From contig CM053274.1 of the NCBI GenBank assembly GCA_028583415.1, positions 95,822,549 to 95,886,548 of the forward strand: DNA of 64,000 bases. Direction: 5' to 3'. Source of the DNA: Protea cynaroides. Lineage: Eukaryota > Streptophyta > Magnoliopsida > Proteales > Proteaceae. How positions within the stretch are numbered: position 1 is the stretch's first letter; every line of letters starts with the position of its first letter. The translations under genes were made by a program, and so were the position numbers. This document shows, in pieces, positions 1 to 10,615 of this stretch. A model generated the notes under the pieces. That model saw nothing but the letters and a program-made list of their open reading frames with translations. It searched no databases and was not told the origin of the DNA.

Positions 1-407
1 CCACTCATAGATCACCAAATTTTCTTTTCAGGTTTCATAAAGAAACAAGGAAAAATCTACAGATAGAAAACACGGTACAGGTTAATGGAGTTAGATCGGG
101 ATCCTTCAAATTCCAAGTTACCTTCCCACAACAAAAAAATGCCAACTTTAATTGAATACAAAAGGGGTGGTGGTCTGGTTGTTTATAATCTTATTTAACA
201 ATAGATAGGGTCGGTACAGATCATGATCGCGGTGGCAAATCAGCAATACCTTTGACATGGTTGGTTGCAATAGTCAGAAACAGTGAGAACCCTTCTTGAC
301 AGTCTACAACTGATAGCATAGCTGCATAAAGTTAGCACGAGACTGAGATGAAAAAGTCGCTCAAGAGAAGTCCAGACAGCAGAGGAAGTGTTAAGCCTGA
401 CAACCTG

Positions 408-773
408 TTACATTACAGGTTCAGATAGAGTTGTGTCGATCCAGCTTAGAAGGAGCTGATCACTGAGTACCCAAATATTGTACTTGGGGTTGGGCACCAT
501 AGTAGTGGGATCAGTGGAAGAAGGAAGCATCTTTTCTGCGCATGGCTTGGTGCCATCAACATAGCCATTCAACTGTGTGGCTCGCAAGATGGGGAGAAAC
601 TGAGATCGCCACAGAAGATAGTTCTGGCGATCAAGACAAATAGAGGCGAAGTTTTTGATGTTGGCCAACGGATTGAGTTGAGATCCAAGAGAAGTATTGA
701 ACAGTGGGGCAGCACCAGTAGCAGAGGTTGAAGACGATGTTGACATGTCAAAGGAGGGAAAAAAAATTGACAT
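408..773 (-). mobile_element. Ty1/copia gag remnant (retrotransposon fragment)
   Basis: A 121-aa open frame resembles the N-terminal part of plant copia gag polyproteins (UBN2/gag-polypeptide type). A low-complexity Ser/Thr start is followed by a segment with RQNYLLWRSQFLPIL, the usual 'N-Y-x-x-W' signature, then GYVDGT and a W-x-x-x-D-Q-x-L-L-x-W-I segment. The zinc knuckle, protease, integrase and RT are absent, so this is only the 5' end of an element. On the minus strand the frame is preceded (about 774-1130) by sequence that may be a decayed LTR, with a PBS-like TAGTATCAC stretch near 800. It lies downstream of the visible exons of the GT4 gene, probably within its last intron or 3' flank. 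Confidence 0.7.
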
Positions 774-1628
774 TGGTCAATTGTTGTCTTGTGATACTAT
801 AAAAGAACAGATAAGATCTGAGTTTGAAACTTGAATTCATTTATCGTATGAGTGTAACTGTGTAGGTTTATACAATAAAGTGTTGTTTACTCCTTGACAC
901 AAGGTATTTGGTCCCTTGACAGAAGGTAACCACTTTACAAGAAGTTTACATGTAGCATCTGATAAGGGAGAGCTCGCGGTTAATCAGATATGGCTGGATG
1001 ATGGTTATCCTGAGTCGATAAGTGGAGACTCGCTTTCTTAGGCTGGTTAATGAACTGGCAACTGATGTGTGTCTTATCAAATAATTTCCTTTTGTTCTAC
1101 AAGAGATGAAACTAGTTTTCCATAACATAGCCGGATAGCTCCCTAATAAAAGAGAACAGAAATAGAAAGGTTTTTTCTTTAGCTCTGGCAGTTTTGACTA
1201 TAGGCTCTCCAAATGCATCTCTACCAGTTTAACATCACTGCCTTGAAAGCAAATTTCTAGTTACAGATAAGATCCAGAATAGGAGTTTCCTTTGCCTGGT
1301 CAAGTAAGAAATTTGACCAGAACGCAATAAAAGATATGCATCCATATTTACATGTAAGGATGGAGGAACGGGGAAAAGGGGAAATTTAACAATTCAACGG
1401 GCCTTTATATACGGGAAGAGTGAGGGAAAGGACAGAGCAAAGGGATAACAGGGTAGCTAGCCCGAGCGATAGAACTGCTATGTTTCTGGCGTTGGTCAGT
1501 CAACCCGGTCCTTCTTCTGGTGATCAACACTTTTGTTCACCTTTGCATAACCATTATGTTTTTGCAATTTTAAATAGCAAAAGAAAAACCACCAACAACC
1601 AGAAGTAATTTTCAAGAAATGACCCAGT

Positions 1629-2072
1629 CATAGTTGTCATGGCGCCAAGGTGAGCTTAGGCAGTGGCTAGGCGCCTTGTCACCTTAGGTGTGCAATGTGC
1701 ATATACTAAGTGGGTTTTTCAATGTAAAATTTGATATTTTTTGTCCCTTTAGAGTGCATATACTAAGGGGGATCTTCTTCTTCTTCTATGGTGGAGGTGA
1801 TTGGTGGTAGGAATGGCTGCTGCTGCAACATTTCCAGTGGTAGTGGCAGCTGTGGTAGTGGCAGCTGTTACTGCTTCTTCTTATTTGTTCTCTAATTTTT
1901 TTCTCCTCATCCCCCCCATTTTTCCTTCTTGTTCCTCCTATTTCCTATTTTTTCCCTTTCTTTCCACCTATTTCCGTCTGTGCGTCTTGAACAATATGGC
2001 GACCACTCACCTAGGTGTTCAAGAATCGCCTTGTTCCCTAAACGGTGCCTAGGCGATGACTTGACAACTATG
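1629..2072. mobile_element. hAT-like MITE, 444 bp
   Basis: Perfect 11-bp terminal inverted repeats: CATAGTTGTCA at 1629-1639 and its complement TGACAACTATG at 2062-2072. They are flanked by gacccagt (1621-1628) and catccagt (2073-2080), an 8-bp target duplication with 6/8 identity, the size made by hAT transposases. The subterminal parts are further complementary ('GGCGCC...AGGCG' and 'CGCCTAGGC' motifs). The middle is low complexity (GTGGTAGTGGCAGCTG repeats, then a C/T-rich stretch). No coding capacity. Confidence 0.6.
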
Positions 2073-2790
2073 CATCCAGTAAACCAAGGGAAGAATATGT
2101 CATCTGATTGAGACAATACTAAGGGAAGGATATGTCAGCTGATTGAGATTAGTAAATTTCCATTTTGATTTTAGGAAGTTTAATTTAATGTTTGGAGCAT
2201 GCATATAAAGAGAATGAGACTACATGTAGTAAAAACAGAAAATGAGCATTTTGATACGAACCTTGGGAGAACTCATCCCTAAAATCATTTTGTAAGGAGA
2301 GGGAACCCAAGACCATATCAACCCACATCAAAATCCCTTTCAGGAGCAATGTGGGATTAATCCCCCCATAGGGCTAGTATGGGATTGTAATAATCCACCA
2401 CAATTCCGAACCGACGTCCAAGGTGGCCCACTCCAGATCAGGTAGCCCTTTTCAAGCGGCGCACCCTGCTCCAGGTTCTCTGCCTAGCGGCAGGTAACCC
2501 TTTCTTGACGGCTCCACCCTTTCTATATATATATATATATATATTCAATCCACCTTTTTCTGAAGTTGGATGGATTGGCATGACCCATTAACCAATCCTG
2601 GTCAATATATATCTCAGGTTGGGTAGACATTATCAGTTATGCTGCAGTCAGAAATAACTTATAATGATAACCCAATGTCTGATTCCAAAATAAACAATGC
2701 CTTTCATAAATGTAATAAGATAAAACTTTGCCAACTGGGAATATATATTAACACCATGAAGTGAGTAGACAACAAGGAAGACATGATCAC

Positions 2791-5700
2791 CTGGGAGTTT
2801 GTAATGTAAACATCTGCTGCAGCATAGATTGAGGCAACACGTGTAGTTGCTGGAGTCCATAGCACTGACTTTGACAGGTTTGAGTGTTGAGACAAGAATC
2901 TAAGCATACCTTTGACATAGGGCACTTTATTACTCTTGGATCCAACAGAGCCAATTAAAACTTTAAGATTCTGCTTCTTATTTCCCCCTTTGACAAATAA
3001 TAATTTTCTGATTTTGCCACCACTATCAGAGGTTATAGTGTTCGTGTAATTGGTGGGCATGATGAGAACCTCTAACCTCAAACCTTTCTGCTCAGCTTTA
3101 TATAAAGTAAGAGTAGATTTGTCAGAGTTGTATGATCCATTTAGGGATGCACCAATCTGGTGCTCATTTTGAAACAAAGCTCTTGAAGCTTTCTTTACAG
3201 CCAAGGAAGTATGGTCTTGGCCTATTTTGGTCAAATCATTGCTTTGTGACTCTACCAGAGAAAGGTCTAGTCCAACCGCCAATGTTGCTGATTCAAGGAG
3301 CAATAGTTGGCCCTTTCCAGGGTTGATACTACTGAGAGACATCACAAGCATATCATTATCTGTTAATCCCATCTCTTTTCTAACTGCATCTCTAAGCAGC
3401 TGCCTTTTTTCCATCATCTTCTCAATGCTGAACGATGGTGTATTTAGGGAGCAAGGAATGCCAGCCACAAAGGCCAGTTCATCATTTACAGAAAGTGGAA
3501 CCAAAGCAGGTGGGGACTTCAGCTTGATGCCTTCTTCTTCACACCATGCTAGCCACTGTTTAGACTGTGATTCAGAAAGAAACATCAGCATTTTTACTTG
3601 ATTGAGCATTAGCTTTGATCGATCGAAGTACTCCCGCCGATTTTCCATAATCCACCAAACAATTTGATTTGATCCAGCTGCAAATCGTGCAAGGTATTGC
3701 TCTGAAAAAATTTTCGATTTCATTTCAAGTTAAGTCACAAGGAAGTGGAGTAAAAAATTCTTCATTTCACTCTCAGGTTCAGTCTGATTGGATGTAAAGT
3801 TTTGTTAAAGTAAAATATTCTAAGAAGAAAATACCAGTAGCAGAACAGAAAATAGAAAACCTTATGCTGAAACACAAAGGCATTTGAATTCCAGCCTTCT
3901 GCTGCCAATTAGAAGCATAAATTGCTACAGGAAATAAAAATGTCACTTATGGTTCTAATGACAAAGCACTAAAGCAATCCATGTCCTTCACTTGCTTCCA
4001 GAACTGTATACTGATATTATTTGAATCAATATAAACAGGGTGGGATTCACATTTCAAGCAGAACAGAATCTTTTTTGTTCAATGGTTACTATAAGAAACT
4101 CTGAAAAACAAACAAAACAATGCATCCATGATCAATAGAAAACCATCATCAGGAGGGGAAATTGGAATATAACTATACTAGTCCACTTAATAACGAGCCA
4201 AAAAAAATAAGAGCATTTGTACATATGACTAAACGAAGCCTAAATGTCATAGTATGGGATACCACATGGAGCTTGGAAAGCCTCCAAGCCATATAAGATG
4301 CTCAGATCAGAAGTAGGCACCATTTCCAAGATGAATTACATGATGAATATGATAAATGCTAACTAACCAATTCAATTGGCAGCAAATCGAAGAATGTGCT
4401 GCATCAACAGTGCGGTGCTAAATGGCAAAAATATAGTTCTGTGTACAGGATGACAATCTAGTTCTGTTCCTTCTATATATTAAATAGAGGATAAGACCAT
4501 ACTTATTCATGCAAGTAGCAGGGATTATAATATAAGAAGACAGTGAAAGTAAGTATTTTAGTCCTTCAAGAGTAATTTCCTCACCCATACTCTTTTTAGT
4601 ATCTGAAATTGATAGAACCAGTTATTTTAGGTTACACCTTCAATAACTTTTTAAATAAATTTTCAGGGCTAGAAGAGAATAATCAATCAAGGGTTCATCA
4701 TAAACTCAGATTCCCATTCAATTTAGTTGTAGTGCAACTCAATAACTCAACTCAACTGACTTAGCCTTATCCCAACTAAATGGAATAGGCTACATGGATC
4801 TTTTTTCTCCAATCAATTATATTCAAAGCCATACAATAAAAAGCAACACAAATGGTATCGGGATTTCAGGAAACACCTTGCAAGTTGTAATTTAAGTCAA
4901 AGTTAGAGATTTCTCACTGATCCAAGATGCGCAGACAGCAGATCCTGCAATGATAAGATCCGCCTTCATGGCAGTTTTATAGCTCAGCTCCGCCTTGTCT
5001 TCAAGCACTTTGATCCTTCGCATAGCCAGCTCTGTCATCAGTCCTCCCTTCTTACTAAGAACCACAGCAGACACTGTGGCTCCACAGCTCAAAAGCTCTG
5101 TTGCCAAGTCCATCATTGAAAGTGGGGCCCCTGTCACTGAAAGCTCGTGGAATATCAACACAATTTTTCTAGACCATACCAGATGTAAGAACGATCCTTT
5201 CCGATCACAGGTACCTCTTCGCTTTTCAGGGTTCCATCCCAATATTGTGTCCTCTGTCAAGTCAAAGGGACCAACATACAATCCGTACGAAGTATTTCTT
5301 TTAGGAATAACTTCTTCCCACTCTTTCACGCTGCTGGTTCGACCTTCTACAACACCCTTTTGTCTTCCACTTGTCTTGCTACGCATCCTTCGTTCCATAG
5401 TTAATCTCTTACTCTTCCTTCTACGGGATGGAAGGTGATCCTCATTTTTTGCCAAAGATAAATCCCGTCTTTTCAACAGTGATACATTTTTTACTTCCTT
5501 CTTATTCTCAGTAGAAGCTTTTTCAACTGCCGGAGAATCTCTGTTTGTAAGTTGATGATCCTGTTCAATGTTGGAAATGCCACTTGGCTTACTTCTATAA
5601 CCTATCAGCTCTTTCTTATTATCACCGTGAGCCCATTTGGACTGAACATAAAACCCTAGATAGGCCCAGAGAGTTAATAAGAATAACAATAACAGCAAAC

Positions 5701-5902
5701 GGTTATTGCCAATCCATCGTAAACACCTCCCACTGTTTCGAGCTTCTTTTCGAGGAGTTCCACTTGAATGTAATCTTCTAAACGAAGGAGAACCCCTAGG
5801 AGTTGATCTCCCTGAATGCGTAGATTTAAAGCTCCCGCTTTGACGCAAAGATGTATGCTTAACGACATTTCCTGGAAAATCTCTGTTGTCACTTTCCTCC
5901 AT
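2791..5902 (-). CDS. GT4-family glycosyltransferase, partial (C-terminal exon missing)
   Basis: Two coding exons are seen: 5902-4918 (328 codons plus 1 nt; donor A|GTGAGA) and 3701-2791 (acceptor TTTTTTCAG; donor CAG|GTGATC). They join in frame (..SWI-K-QYLAR..) to give 632 aa up to ..DVYITNSQ. A Ser/Arg-rich cytosolic tail (1-60, with SGRSTPRGSPSFRR) is followed by one transmembrane segment (about 68-87), a basic stem and a GT-B glycosyltransferase domain from about residue 215, including PLSVNDELAFVAG, SLSSINPGKGQ and GSVGSKSNKV. The layout is a type II Golgi protein of the plant group that includes Arabidopsis At1g52420 and At3g15940; donor and acceptor sugars are unknown to me. The C-terminal nucleotide-sugar-binding segment (E-x7-E) should begin right after NSQ and is outside the window or lost. 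ATG 5902 is the first in-frame Met after an apparent 5' UTR intron. Confidence 0.88.
4726..4835. repeat. RTE/SINE-like repeat fragment in GT4 intron
   Basis: The block 'cttatcccaactaaatgg' followed by 'ggctacatggatctttttt' (4765-4806) matches, from memory, a repeat signature widespread in plant genomes and associated with the 3' part of RTE-type LINEs. It lies in the intron between the two visible GT4 exons. Only this short block is recognisable. Confidence 0.4.
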
Positions 5903-5913
5903 GTACTCTTTCC

Positions 5914-6480
5914 ACTATGTTATACAAGAAAAAAAATGCCCATTCATCTAACCAAATTTCTAATCCAAACCAGCAGAAATCTCCGTGAAACAACAATAAT
6001 TGCACAATTGAAACAGTTTACAGTTCCTCAATCCATGGACCTACATGAAACAAGAAATCAAGCACTCTTTCACATTCCTAAAAACAGAAAGAGATCAAAT
6101 TTCACAAAGAACAATGAATTCACCAGGAAACTCAAGGATCCACTGCAAGAAGTACTCCTGAGCTGCGTTAATGAATTCAAAATGCTAAATTAAGGAAAAA
6201 GTCAACCAGAGCTACTCACTGAAAGTTTCTACACGATCAAATTGTACAATACGAGATGAAAACAGATGTTTCACATCCTAGATCTAAGAACAGTTGAGAG
6301 ATGGAAGACGACACAGAAAAATCATCAATTCAGCAAACGGTCATCCAAGAAACTTTCGGCTCTGTCTCTACTCTCCACAGAGAGACAGAGAGACAGAGAC
6401 AGAGACAGAGGGATCCGAGTTTTCCTGTCCGAGACAGAGAGACACCAGCAAGATTTCATTTCTAAAAGGAGGTTTCGCAC
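5914..6480 (-). promoter_or_regulatory. 5' UTR of the GT4 gene, with an intron
   Basis: On the minus strand a CT-rich leader exon (about 6480-6220; repeated GTCTCT units at 6380-6450) ends at TTTCA|GTGAGT. The matching acceptor ACATAG lies at 5915, 12 nt upstream of the ATG. This predicts a 305-bp leader intron (5915-6219). Inferred from splice consensus and composition only; the transcription start is not fixed. Confidence 0.5.
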
Positions 6481-6489
6481 GTACGAATG

Positions 6490-9400
6490 ATTGAGGCGGC
6501 CGAACCGAAATACTGTTTGGTCCAAAACTCAAAACAACTTGAACCAAACCGAACCGAAATGTGTTTTTTTATTCTTATAAATCAGTGAATAACTGAAACC
6601 GACCAAATCGAACAAAACCGATCTAGTGTATCGAAACTAGAAAAATCAAGATCGAACTGATAATAAGGATCAATAAGAGATCGTGAAACCATCAGGCCAA
6701 TAATTATCGGTTGCAGTTGTTGTCGCTGGAATCCGTAAGGGGATTGATCAAAACAGCAAAATATGGAACTCACAGTGAAACACCGGAGTTCTTTTTTGAA
6801 TCAAGGGTTCCCTGAGGTGTGAATGTTCAAAGACCTTCCCTACTTTTCCACCAACTCGGATATGGTGCAAATAACTTATGTAAAGAGAATTAAGAAAATA
6901 GGAGAGATAACAATATGGAGAGCAAGAGCTTTTATATCGATTGTGTCCTTTACAAGTTTGTGCGTTACATATATATAGATTCACAAACATGTGCACTTTT
7001 CTTTTTTAGGCCCATTTTCTTATGGCTGTCTCTATTAGATATTTAACTATTTAGGACATAGTAGGTTAATAGGCCTGCGACCCCTTAGTTCGTGCTATAA
7101 CGTCACGTCAGTCACCTTTCGACCCCTTTGGATTGTTTTCGACTCCCCTTTTGGGTTATGTTCCCCATAACCATCAAACACTGTCTATCATAGTACTTTT
7201 ACCAAATAATATTTTGACGATTCGTCGGTTTGGACCGAGATCCTGTGAATCGGCGGGTCAAGTCAGTATACCTTGTATTAATGTTTGTTGTCAGCATTTA
7301 TGGCCATTAAAGACAATCCATTAATGGTCCAACCACCCTTGTCTACTTATCACATCCTGTTAGAGTCAGACTAGGGGTTGAACATGAGTTTTCTTCAATA
7401 TTTACCGTGATGCCCTCTTTCCAATGCCATGGATAGACGCCACGTGGTCATCTTCTGAAATCCCCTTTCTACGGTTAAATTAATCATGAACCATTATTTT
7501 CCCCAACAACGGTTTTTATTTTATAGTCCGGATTTCGTATTATTTCAAGCCGGACTGAATCAATATGACAAAAAAATCGTAAAAAAATCATTCTAAACTG
7601 GACCAAACCGTTTATTACCTCTAAAAGGGATGGTGAAATATGCAACCCTGTGATGTTTTAATTGATTCTCAATGTTGCATTCCCATCTAATATTGGCTGC
7701 ATAGATCTCTTCATCTTCTGTTTGTTTCATTGTAAAATTTTTCATTTACATGAATTTTTCTTTTGTACCTTATGATTATAAAAATTTGAAAATGATCTTT
7801 CCTTTTTTTTTTTTCCTTGCTACACAACATGGCTCTAATTTTTTCTAGCAAATATTTTCAGGTGGGCTCAAATATTTGGTTCCAAGAAACTGAGAATGGT
7901 CAATCAATTTAGATAATAGTGTTTAATGCCGTATTTTAAATTAGTAAGAAATGTATCACCGGAAAAAGAAAGGAAAAAGAAGAGAAAAGAAAATAAAATG
8001 CATGATTTATTGATCAGAACGGAAATAATCGTAAAAGTGGGGTACCAAAATAAGGTCAAACTGAAAATCAAAACCGAATCAACCTGATCAGGCTTAGATC
8101 ATATCAAAATCGAATCTTAGTGGATTGGATTTGGAATGTATTTTTAGAGCCTGATAAAAAAAAACAAAAAAAAACTGGATCAGATCAATTGATAAGCCTG
8201 ACTTAAATTGGACCAATAAGAGTAAAACCGAACAAAGCCTGATAATGGAGTGATAAGAATCTATTAAGCAAATATTTTATTAAATATATATATAAGAAAC
8301 TAATACTGAAACCTAATCAATATCCAACTTTGTTTACTGCATATATATACAGTAAACCGAAACTAAATCGACAAAAGACCATTAAGCCAACTCAATAACA
8401 AATCGACACCACACCAGACTAGCGACGTGGGACCCACCTCTAAAGTGTGGGATTCATTGAATATGGATGGTGATAGAATAAAATGGAGGATATAATTACA
8501 TGCAAGTAAACTATTACCGATGATCTCCCAGTACCAATGCTTTACACTAAGGGCCGATGATATCAACTCTTAAATATTTTTATCTCTTGACTTAAGACAA
8601 ACTTCAGACTCAGGGAAGCTCCATCTGAAAGTTAGCCCCACAATTCCAATTATTGGGATTTCAGTTTTAGATATGCTGTAGTCTAAGAAATTGTTCTGAT
8701 TAGGGTCAGTATTGTTTGATGAGTCCATGGATCCTAAGAGTTCATGGGGATTGAAGAGTGTGACTGAATAAAAAATGTAACTTTGTATATGGTTTATGTT
8801 TAGCCAACCCCAACTGAGTTTTATAAGGCTTAATAAAGTTGCCTTTCTCTTTAAATATCCTGTGCTAAAATTTTTTTTATGACAACTGGTCTTTTTCAGT
8901 GATCCAACAGACGATTCCAACATGTTCAAGGATATTTATTAATAACAGAACCTCTCATGCCCCTCATGCTGGCATAAAAAAATTTAATGGCTATCATCCA
9001 TTGTTTACGTTTATCAATACATCGATATGTGTGCACAGCAAATGACAGCTACTGCACTTTTTCATATCAACATTAAGAGCATGAGTGGATTTATTTTCAC
9101 AAATATAGACTGAAGGATATAAAATGTAGGTGGCTAATAATATTATATAGAAAAAGCATTCCACTTACATCCCTTTTGAGAGTTCTTTGGATATTTTATT
9201 GTTTTCTTTAATTGAACTTGTTTGTCACCTAGTTGGTTTTACTTATTTTTTATGTTCAAAATGTATTTCATGCCTTATAATTATTTAAAGAAGGATTTGT
9301 GCGTGGTTGTATGATGTGATTCATTTAGAGCTTGTAAGCTTTTGTTTTTTTAATTTATTTTTTTAAAAGTTAAAAGAAAATTTTATAGGCGTTATTTGAT
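6490..9400. other. Intergenic, no gene seen
   Basis: AT-rich sequence with many stops in all frames. It contains degenerate 'accgaaccgaaa / aaccgatc' repeats at 6490-6660, 7560-7620 and 8040-8380. A partial copy of the repeat also found at 44144-44310 ('cctctcatgcccctcatg') starts near 8951. Short open frames here show no family resemblance. Confidence 0.6.
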
Positions 9401-9403
9401 TGA

Positions 9404-9830
9404 CTATGATGTATGATACTAAGATGAAGATGTTGAAATGGATGTGAGGCAAAACTAGAAAAGATAAAGCAATGAATGATCGTATTATAGTTAATTGAGG
9501 AATATTATCGATACATGATAAATTACGAGAAAATCATTTGAGATAGTATGATCATGTTCAACGGAGGCCGTTAGATGCTTTCATATGAATGAGTGATTTG
9601 ATTCAAATTGAAAGATCTAAAAGAACTAGGAGCAGACTTAGAATGACTCTAGGAAAAGTAGTGAAGAAAGACATGCATAGCTCAAACCTTGTTTTTTGGA
9701 TAGATATAATTTAGACCTTGTTAATTTCAAGTATAACATCGAACAAAGCTTAATGAAGGACCAGAATCCTAGTATCGTATCACATTTAATTTTAATAAGA
9801 TTTTATTGTTGTTACTGTATTATTGTTGCT
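9404..9830 (+). pseudogene. Decayed RTE-type LINE 3' end
   Basis: Read in one forward frame with a few stops, this stretch gives the C-terminal signature of plant RTE-clade LINE polyproteins: a WM-GKTRKDK-like segment, then LRxNHLR-YDHVQRRPLDA, then a stretch ending KVVKKDM. The known family pattern is 'W-x-GHxxxD+...LRWFGHVxRRP-D-AP...GRP+...W...V++DM'. At least four in-frame stops and the missing RT domain make it a dead fragment. It is followed by a TTG-rich tail (tgttgttactg...), as usual for RTE 3' ends. Confidence 0.65.
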
Positions 9831-10615
9831 GATCAAATCTTGTTGGATAGGACTAATATTATTTTAAATTCCCCCTAGATATGTTTATTTATCTTCTCAC
9901 AAATAGCTAATTTTTTAAATTTTGTCTTAGGCATTTTTTTTTAATCTTCTTCAAATGCGTCATAGCAATGGTGTCCAAGGAATGCCCAACTTTTGACAGA
10001 CTTATATGAGGCTGCTGTAGATGGGACAACAATTGACACATCTTTTATAGTTGGGTTTGAGGGAGTGAAGAGAGTTGTATGGATTATTCAGGGTCCAACT
10101 AATCATACTGACACTGATGATTGTATCTAATTTCTTTTGTTTATGTTTTTTTTGTAGGTAGTAGATGGTTGTAAGTAATTTATGAATCCATAATTACTTT
10201 GATTGCTTATTTCATAGTTGATTAATCTATAACTATGTGTTTTGTAGCATTTCAAAGCTATTGACCTCGTTGGTTCTGTATGTTTTTTTTTTCTTTTTTT
10301 TTTTTTTTTTAATAATATGTATTCATGTATGATTCTCCTTAATATCAATGATGGTTTTTTTTTTTATTATTTATGATTAATGATGAGTATCTAGATCTTT
10401 GGCTAGATTAATCATGTGGGACCATACTAATCCCACAATTACATGGACTGGGTCATTCCAATGTGGAATGATTCTCATTGATTCTCATTTCACTTACACT
10501 TATAGCAGGAAAGAAAGAGCACTTAACACCCCTGTGTAAGCGGCTTCAAAACAGTAAGAGGAGTCGAACTCAATACCTTCCGTTTCTTGAGGCGTAAGCT
10601 CCTTGTCGACTCAAC

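Larger units (their letters stand above)
1..2790. other. Intron or 3' flank of the GT4 gene, filled with repeats
   Basis: No exon was recognised here. The expected C-terminal part of the neighbouring GT4 gene (G-E-T-F-G-R-V-x-I-E-A-M region) was looked for by eye on the minus strand and not found. Contents: copia gag remnant (408-773), hAT-like MITE (1629-2072), an LTR-like dispersed repeat at about 2260-2520, and a (TA)n microsatellite at about 2523-2544. The most likely reading is a last intron longer than 2.79 kb whose acceptor lies beyond the left edge. Confidence 0.5.

Noticed and set aside
1801..2116. Open frames of 60-83 aa on both strands
   Set aside because: They lie inside the hAT-like MITE and translate its low-complexity core.
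2260..2520. Possible solo LTR
   Set aside because: Looks like a common dispersed plant repeat, but no TG..CA ends or 5-bp duplication could be fixed by eye.
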